Shown here: piece after piece, positions 58,990 through 64,000 of the stretch
Numbering within the stretch: position 1 is the first letter of the stretch
Layout of the letters: every line of letters begins with the position of its first letter
Source: Apostichopus japonicus
Lineage: Eukaryota; Echinodermata; Holothuroidea; Aspidochirotida; Stichopodidae
Direction: 5' to 3'
NCBI RefSeq assembly: GCF_037975245.1
Contig: NC_092561.1
Location: 21,338,826 to 21,402,825, forward strand
DNA length: 64,000 bases
The notes under the pieces: model-generated
Seen by the model: the letters and a program-made list of their open reading frames with translations, nothing else
Told to the model about the DNA's origin: nothing
Database searches by the model: none
Made by a program: the position numbers and the translations under genes

Positions 58990-60914
58990 ATGATATGGGG
59001 TAAGTTAAGTTTCTCTTCACTTGAATAATCAATAAAGATGAAACCGGTATCAATACAAGAGTCTGAAGTATAATGAATTAAGCAAGATGCATTTACAGCC
59101 ACCTCCCATTCTCTCAGCATACCTGCTTTCTGAGAACTATAAATTAGGAGTTCTTTTGTTCTATATCCATGACTTTCATTTTGGCATCTAATGTACTGTA
59201 ATATTCCGGTTTCTCAAGAGTAGGTTTATCCTTACGGATTTCAGTGTTCGCTTTAATAATCATCATTTTATTTTTGTTACATTTTGTACTTATTCTACAG
59301 TATTGTATTTTACACCATTCTTTAGCAACCACAATAGGTCCTGTTATTGTGACCATCAACCTACCCTAAGAAGCATGGGGCTGTGGTCACTCTTAGGAAT
59401 GTTTGTATATATGATGCATGTTAGTAGAAGTAGTTAAAAACAATGAGTGTGTATAATGAGACACTCTGAATACAGAATAAAGCTATAAGAACTCCTCTTT
59501 GAATCATCTCTTATATAATTATCATCAAGAATATTACAATTTTAAACCATTAAGCGACCACAAATGTGGGAGAAGCCAGCAAGGGCTTATTGATTACAAC
59601 TTACATGTCTGGTGGCTTCCAATTCAACATCTTAAATCAAATTTCGAATCTTTCCAATAATTTAGAAAGTCATTTCAGATGGAAAAACATAGATTGCTCT
59701 TGGATGAAAAACCCACCTTACTATGACCCGGCCAGGTATCAAACCTGGAACCTCCCGATTGCTAAGCTTCAAATGCCACTGCCTTCATCCACTCGGCCAC
59801 AGCATTTCAAAATCATCCTTAATTAGTTCTTATTAGGCTTGTGGCTGAGTTAATCATTGCTTTAATCTAAAATTCCCTTTTTAGACTTCTTTTAAAAGTT
59901 TTATGTATAGTGGTTCCAGATTTGTTGTGTTTTCATAGAATGATTCTCTTTAATCTTTTAGGCTTGGCTTTGGAACCTGGACATGACTACACAACCAGAT
60001 CAGAAGATGAAGTGCATCTCTCTCTGGCTGCGATCGAGAGCAGAGTTGAAATCGGTGAGTTAGTTAACTGTCACGGTGGAAAAATTTGACAAAACCTCCA
60101 AGCATGATAGCTGCACGTCTTACTTAGTGATAAAAATATAACAAAGAGGTCAGAAAATTGATGAAATCAGTGGATATGTAGTTATAATGAACGTAGTAAG
60201 AGAAATGTATTGATCACTTACATTCTTATTACATTGACTGCAACAATGACCTAATTGCACCCCCTTCTCATAAAAAAAGAAAAAAGAAAAAGAAATCAAT
60301 AAACAAAAACTTGTTTAAAGGCATTGAAGACTCGCCCCAAAACGCGTGCGGCCATCTGAAAAAGTTAACTTTCTGTTGCTTGCAAGTGACGTTCTGTTCG
60401 TGTTGCTACAAAATACAGACAGTAATGAAACATGATACCTTAATTGTTATCTTTAGCTGGACCTGAATGTCCATCGCCGTATCGTTTGTATACAGTGCTG
60501 TGGGTATTGACCGCAGCTGTATGTACTGACTGTACACTAGTGTCTAATTACCGACGGTAGCAAGCTGTGTGTGTGTATTTTCTGGGATCAATGGTGGTGT
60601 TTAACACTTCTGTTACACCTCATTCGAAACTAGGTCAGATTACCGGCATTAGACGTTTCTTTTTTGCGCGAGTCCTCTTACCCTTTAACATTAAATGCTG
60701 CTGTGGGGACACCTACCAACACAGACTGCTGAGTAAAATGTCTGTTTTTTTTACCTGTCTCTAGGGAAAGCAGGAAGTTACTCTCAGTTGGTGCTGAAGA
60801 CCAACGATACAGAACAGTTGCTATGTACTCTGGTTCACGGCACAATCTTCCAGCAATGCTTGGACCTGAAACTCATGGCAGGAGAGGAAGTCACTTTCTC
60901 TGTCCAAGGATCAT
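58990..60914 (+). CDS. FKBP with nucleoplasmin-like N-terminal domain (5' part only)
   Basis: First three coding exons: 58990-58999 (ATG ATA TGG G), 59962-60054 and 60765-60914, all GT/AG and in phase, 84 complete codons, continuing beyond this point. The protein begins MIWGLALEPGHDYTTRSED, then EVHLSLAAIESRVEI, QLVLKTNDTEQLLCTL, FQQCLDLKLMAGEEVTFSV. The WGL.LEPG start, the LLCTL strand and the GEEVTF strand are hallmarks of the nucleoplasmin-like domain that precedes the peptidyl-prolyl isomerase domain in insect FKBP39/46-type nuclear immunophilins. These act as histone chaperones in the nucleus (family knowledge). The acidic linker and FKBP domain would be downstream of the window. The first exon probably extends upstream from 58883 as 5'UTR, which includes an out-of-frame ATG at 58900 opening an upstream ORF that overlaps the true start. 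Confidence 0.85.
59550..59804 (-). mobile_element. tRNA-derived SINE, copy 2
   Basis: Same family and orientation as 15342-15604. Minus strand opens TGTGGCCGAGTGGATGAAGG; box B reads CCAGGTTTGATACCTGG-like, so the promoter is decayed. It lies in the first coding intron of the FKBP gene. Confidence 0.8.
60315..60688 (+). mobile_element. TTAA-flanked MITE, copy 3
   Basis: Same family as 172-524 and 52024-52396, with TTAA at both borders. It sits in the second intron of the FKBP gene, 76 bp before the acceptor at 60764. Confidence 0.88.
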
Positions 60915-61378
60915 GTACGTATACATGCAATTATCCAACTCTTGTCTTGGAAAGCTTATCTTGGTGTCAGTGAGAAGAATATCAGGATTGAAAACAGTGT
61001 AGTAGTACTTAGTAAACCTCAAATGACATATTGGGCATAAAATTCACTGTCTGTAAGGAAACTTTTCAGGTTTGGGAGATAGTGGTGGAGAGCTTGGGTT
61101 TCAGGCAGGGGAGAGGGGGGGGGGTAAACAGGGTGTAGCTGGAAATTTGAATAAACCCTGGGTTGGTTTAGTTCAATCTCTGTGTAACATATGTATGTAC
61201 ACACTACAGAGTTATATGTATTTTTGCAACAGAGTTATATGTATATACACACAACAGAGTTAAATATATACAACAGAATTTTACAACAGATTGATATATA
61301 TGCACAACAAAGTTACACACAACAGAGTTATATATACACACAACAGAATTATATATATATACAACAGATTTATATATG

Positions 61379-63848
61379 TGTTCCGCGCAATTTACCGATC
61401 TGCGCTATCTTAAGATTGCGCTGCGCGTTCTTAGGATCCTATAATTGCGCACCGATCTTAAGATTGCGCAAGCTGTTAATAGCAAGCTGCTAGTGTTAAC
61501 TGTAGGCCTGTACGGGAAAGAACATGGCAGGAGGGGTCAAGGTTTTTCTTTATATCAAACACACCAAATTCTACGCAACACAAAATGAATAAATACGGGT
61601 AGCCAATGTTAGGGCTGTGAGTTTTCGTTTAAAGACCTAAACGTTTAAACGGCCGATTTTTCGTTCGTTTAAACGTTCGCGAAAATCGCGAAAAATGGTT
61701 TTATTACCGAAATCGGTCTTTTCCGACCGAATTTCGGTACAATTTTTTATTTTAAGAAAACCGAAATGTGAATTGTAAATACTGGAGAAAAAAAAACAAA
61801 GTTAAAGCTTCCATCCATCATTTGTTGACTTTGGTTTCTCCTACTTACTGTTTTTTTCGCAATATGAAAGTAAATTGTAACAAGAGAAAGCTTTTCTGCT
61901 AGACGACATTGTCAGCTACGATCGGCACACGCTATATACCAGTGCTGAGTGCCAAAACTAGGCCTAACATTAGGCTATGCAGCCCTTATATGCGTGAATC
62001 AGTTTGGTGACTTTTTAGTATTGAACTGACCTTGGTGGCCAACGTTAGTAGTTGTGAGAAATACACACTCAAATGACGATATGCAGTTCAAAATAAATTG
62101 TTATATCCAACGTGTTTGCCCTCTTTGTGATGTTTTTATTATTTTACTTCAATTAACCAGCAGAGGATATAGAGAAAATCTTTTCAAACACATTGCGCAC
62201 ACTGGCGGATCCAGGGCCTTTGTTTGGGAGGGGCCAAAGTGGCGTTAGAGTGATATGGGGAAGGGTCAAAGGGGAGGGGTGCCCCCCAGATGCAATTTGG
62301 TGCGACAAAAGTGTACAATGGTGATGTTAATTTACTTCTAAAAAAAAGTTTCCTAAAATATTTATGAAACAAAGTTGGGATCATCTTTCTCAAGAAATTT
62401 TATTTTTCTTAGGTTATAAATCTCTTACAACCAGCCTGTAACTGCAAAATGGTGATAAACTGTAAATCCTCATTTAATCATACATTTAATTTAAAACCAG
62501 AAAACGAAAAGGTTTAGACTAGTCTTCCACTGCTATTCCTCTCGATTTTTTAAATTTCCAATCATATGATTTAGCGGATGTTCGGAAACACTTTTGGCTC
62601 ACCTTTGGGGGGGGGGAGCACGGCCCCCGTTGGCCCCCCTCCTTGGATCCGCCAGTGATTGCGCACAGTTCGTCTTCAAAAAATGATCGTTAAATTTAAA
62701 CTTGCAAGGTACATTGCGCAATCCAAAATACCATACGACATGTACAGCCGCGCACGCAGCTGGACCAGAACACAGTCCTAGCAGTGTGAAAACATTTGAA
62801 CAGGGCTCTGTTAGTTAAACAACAAAAATGCAAAAAGTAACATTAGACCAATCACAGTCCATTATTCACTGTTAATAACTGTTTAATTATGTGTTTGAAT
62901 TCAGCTCCTTTTACCACCACAGAATGTTTATTTAATCTATCATTGTGTGCCTCATTACGATGTAATTTTAATCATTTTAAGTCATACCACTAGGAACGAT
63001 CCTAATGTACTTACGGCAGCATTTAGAAGCAAATGATTGTATCATTAAGTTTGTAAATGAATGAAGACGAATATCATACATTGTATGATCCTGTAAACTT
63101 GAAATTATCTATATATTGTATAAATGTTGCCAGCCACTGTATTGAGAATTCCAATGTCTTTAGTTTTAATGTGTTGTGCTGTAAATAAAGAACCTGTTAA
63201 CACAATTGACAGGATTTATTTTTATTACATGAATTTCTTAAACTCTAATCATTGACAGGATGTGTTTTAATAGATCCTTAAACAGAGAGGACATCGATTA
63301 ATAAGAATGATGAAATCCGACTGAAAAAGAAGACTGGTTGCTGTTCTTCTTTAGTGCTGTCCTTTAGTAGTGTTACAGTTCAACCTGAAAAACTAATGAA
63401 TAATTCTTAGAACATGCATGAAATGAGACAAAATTGATCCCCATCATAAAGGAAATCAACATGCCCAATGAGAACTGATGTTTTAGAGGGACTCTTTTTG
63501 TAGGCTATACAACTTTTATTGCGAAATAAAGAAAAAATTTAGAAAAAACCTGCCTATAGCCGTCCCTTTAAGTACTTATTATACCTACGAACTGACGTGA
63601 ATTATCTCCACCTTGGCATCCCATAGGATTGATGATTACGTCAGTTGAGTGTTGCAGAAAATTAATGAGGTACCGACACCATCACTTGATTCAGATACTC
63701 CATACAGCTACGATCGCAAGATAGCGCAGTATCGATAAAACGCGCAAGACGGGCCTTGCGCAATCTTAAGATCGGTGCGCAATTATAGGATCCTAAGAAC
63801 GCGCAGCGCAATCTTAAGATAGCGCAGATCGGTAAATTGCGCGGAACA
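61379..63848. mobile_element. 2,470-bp DNA transposon with perfect 94-bp TIRs
   Basis: Positions 61379-61472 and 63755-63848 are exact inverted repeats (TGTTCCGCGCAATTTACCGA...TTAAGATTGCGCAAG), flanked by TATG on each side (61375-61378 and 63849-63852), a likely 4-bp target duplication. The TIR contains the internal repeat CTTAAGATTGCGC. The interior has no long ORF, so it is non-autonomous. It includes a CG-rich GTTTAAACG patch at 61625-61740 and a nested hAT MITE at 62200-62657. Perfect TIRs suggest recent movement. I do not assign a superfamily. Confidence 0.9.
62200..62657. mobile_element. hAT-like MITE nested in the 2.47-kb element
   Basis: Ends CACTGGCGGATCCA and TGGATCCGCCAGTG form a perfect 14-bp inverted repeat. 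Flanking 8-bp duplications ATTGCGCA (62192-62199 and 62658-62665) are identical. 458 bp, no transposase. It must have inserted after the host element formed. Confidence 0.93.
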
Positions 63849-64000
63849 TATGCACAACAAAGTTAAATATACACACAACAGAATATATGTATATGCACAC
63901 AAAAGAGTTAAATATATACAACAGAATTATATATATTACAGATTTGTTTATGCACAACAAAGTTATATACACAGAACAAAGTTATTTATACAACAGAAAT

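Larger units (their letters stand above)
61195..64000 (+). repeat. CAACAGAGTTATATATACA tandem repeat split by a transposon
   Basis: Units of roughly 20-30 bp (ACACAACAGAGTTATATATA and variants) fill 61195-61378 and resume at 63849 to the window end. The 2,470-bp element occupies the gap. Confidence 0.85.

Overview
This is eukaryotic genomic DNA: AT-rich, intron-rich and full of tandem minisatellites, microsatellites, SINEs and small DNA transposons. No long bacterial-type ORFs are present apart from one 1.58 kb terminal exon. The gene content (a Rabin8/GRAB-type Rab GEF, a KY-type transglutaminase-like protein, and an FKBP of the kind that carries a nucleoplasmin-like N-domain) and the SINE families point to a non-vertebrate metazoan. 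A marine deuterostome such as an echinoderm or hemichordate is my best guess, but this is inference and not proven by the window.

Layout. (1) 1-1.6 kb: a TTAA-flanked MITE and unassigned sequence. (2) 1.6-8 kb, + strand: a multi-exon gene I cannot name. It has a novel N-domain, acidic low-complexity exons including an in-frame 36-bp coding minisatellite, two C2H2-like zinc fingers, a helical region and two mutually exclusive candidate C-termini. (3) 8-23.5 kb: gene-poor, with a duplicated ~380-bp repeat, a tRNA-derived SINE and four large minisatellite arrays. (4) 23.55-39.57 kb, + strand: a complete nine-coding-exon RAB3IP/RAB3IL1 (Rabin8/GRAB) orthologue whose exons join in frame to 395 aa. 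Its introns hold a 2.2-kb TTAA element with a hAT MITE nested in it, another hAT MITE, SINEs and many minisatellites. One minisatellite is built from the 3' splice site of the sixth coding exon. (5) 39.6-46.1 kb: downstream or 3'UTR sequence, a 26-bp minisatellite and a long TA tract. (6) 46.13-51.72 kb, - strand: a four-coding-exon KY/hillarin-type gene of 734 aa with an intact Cys-His-Asp triad. (7) 51.8-58.9 kb: intergenic, with a second MITE copy, a 250-bp imperfect hairpin and a ~150-bp tandem array. (8) 58.99 kb to beyond the window, + strand: the first three coding exons of a nucleoplasmin-like-domain FKBP gene. The following intron carries a third MITE copy and a young-looking 2,470-bp transposon with perfect 94-bp terminal inverted repeats, a 4-bp target duplication and its own nested hAT MITE.

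The four genes are functionally unrelated: vesicle-traffic Rab activation, muscle/cytoskeletal KY-type protein, nuclear FKBP chaperone, and an unknown zinc-finger protein. There is no operon logic. The most unusual feature is the splice-site-derived array at 34.72-35.17 kb. It places eight decoy branchpoint/pyrimidine-tract/AG units before the true acceptor, and each decoy would insert an immediate stop codon.
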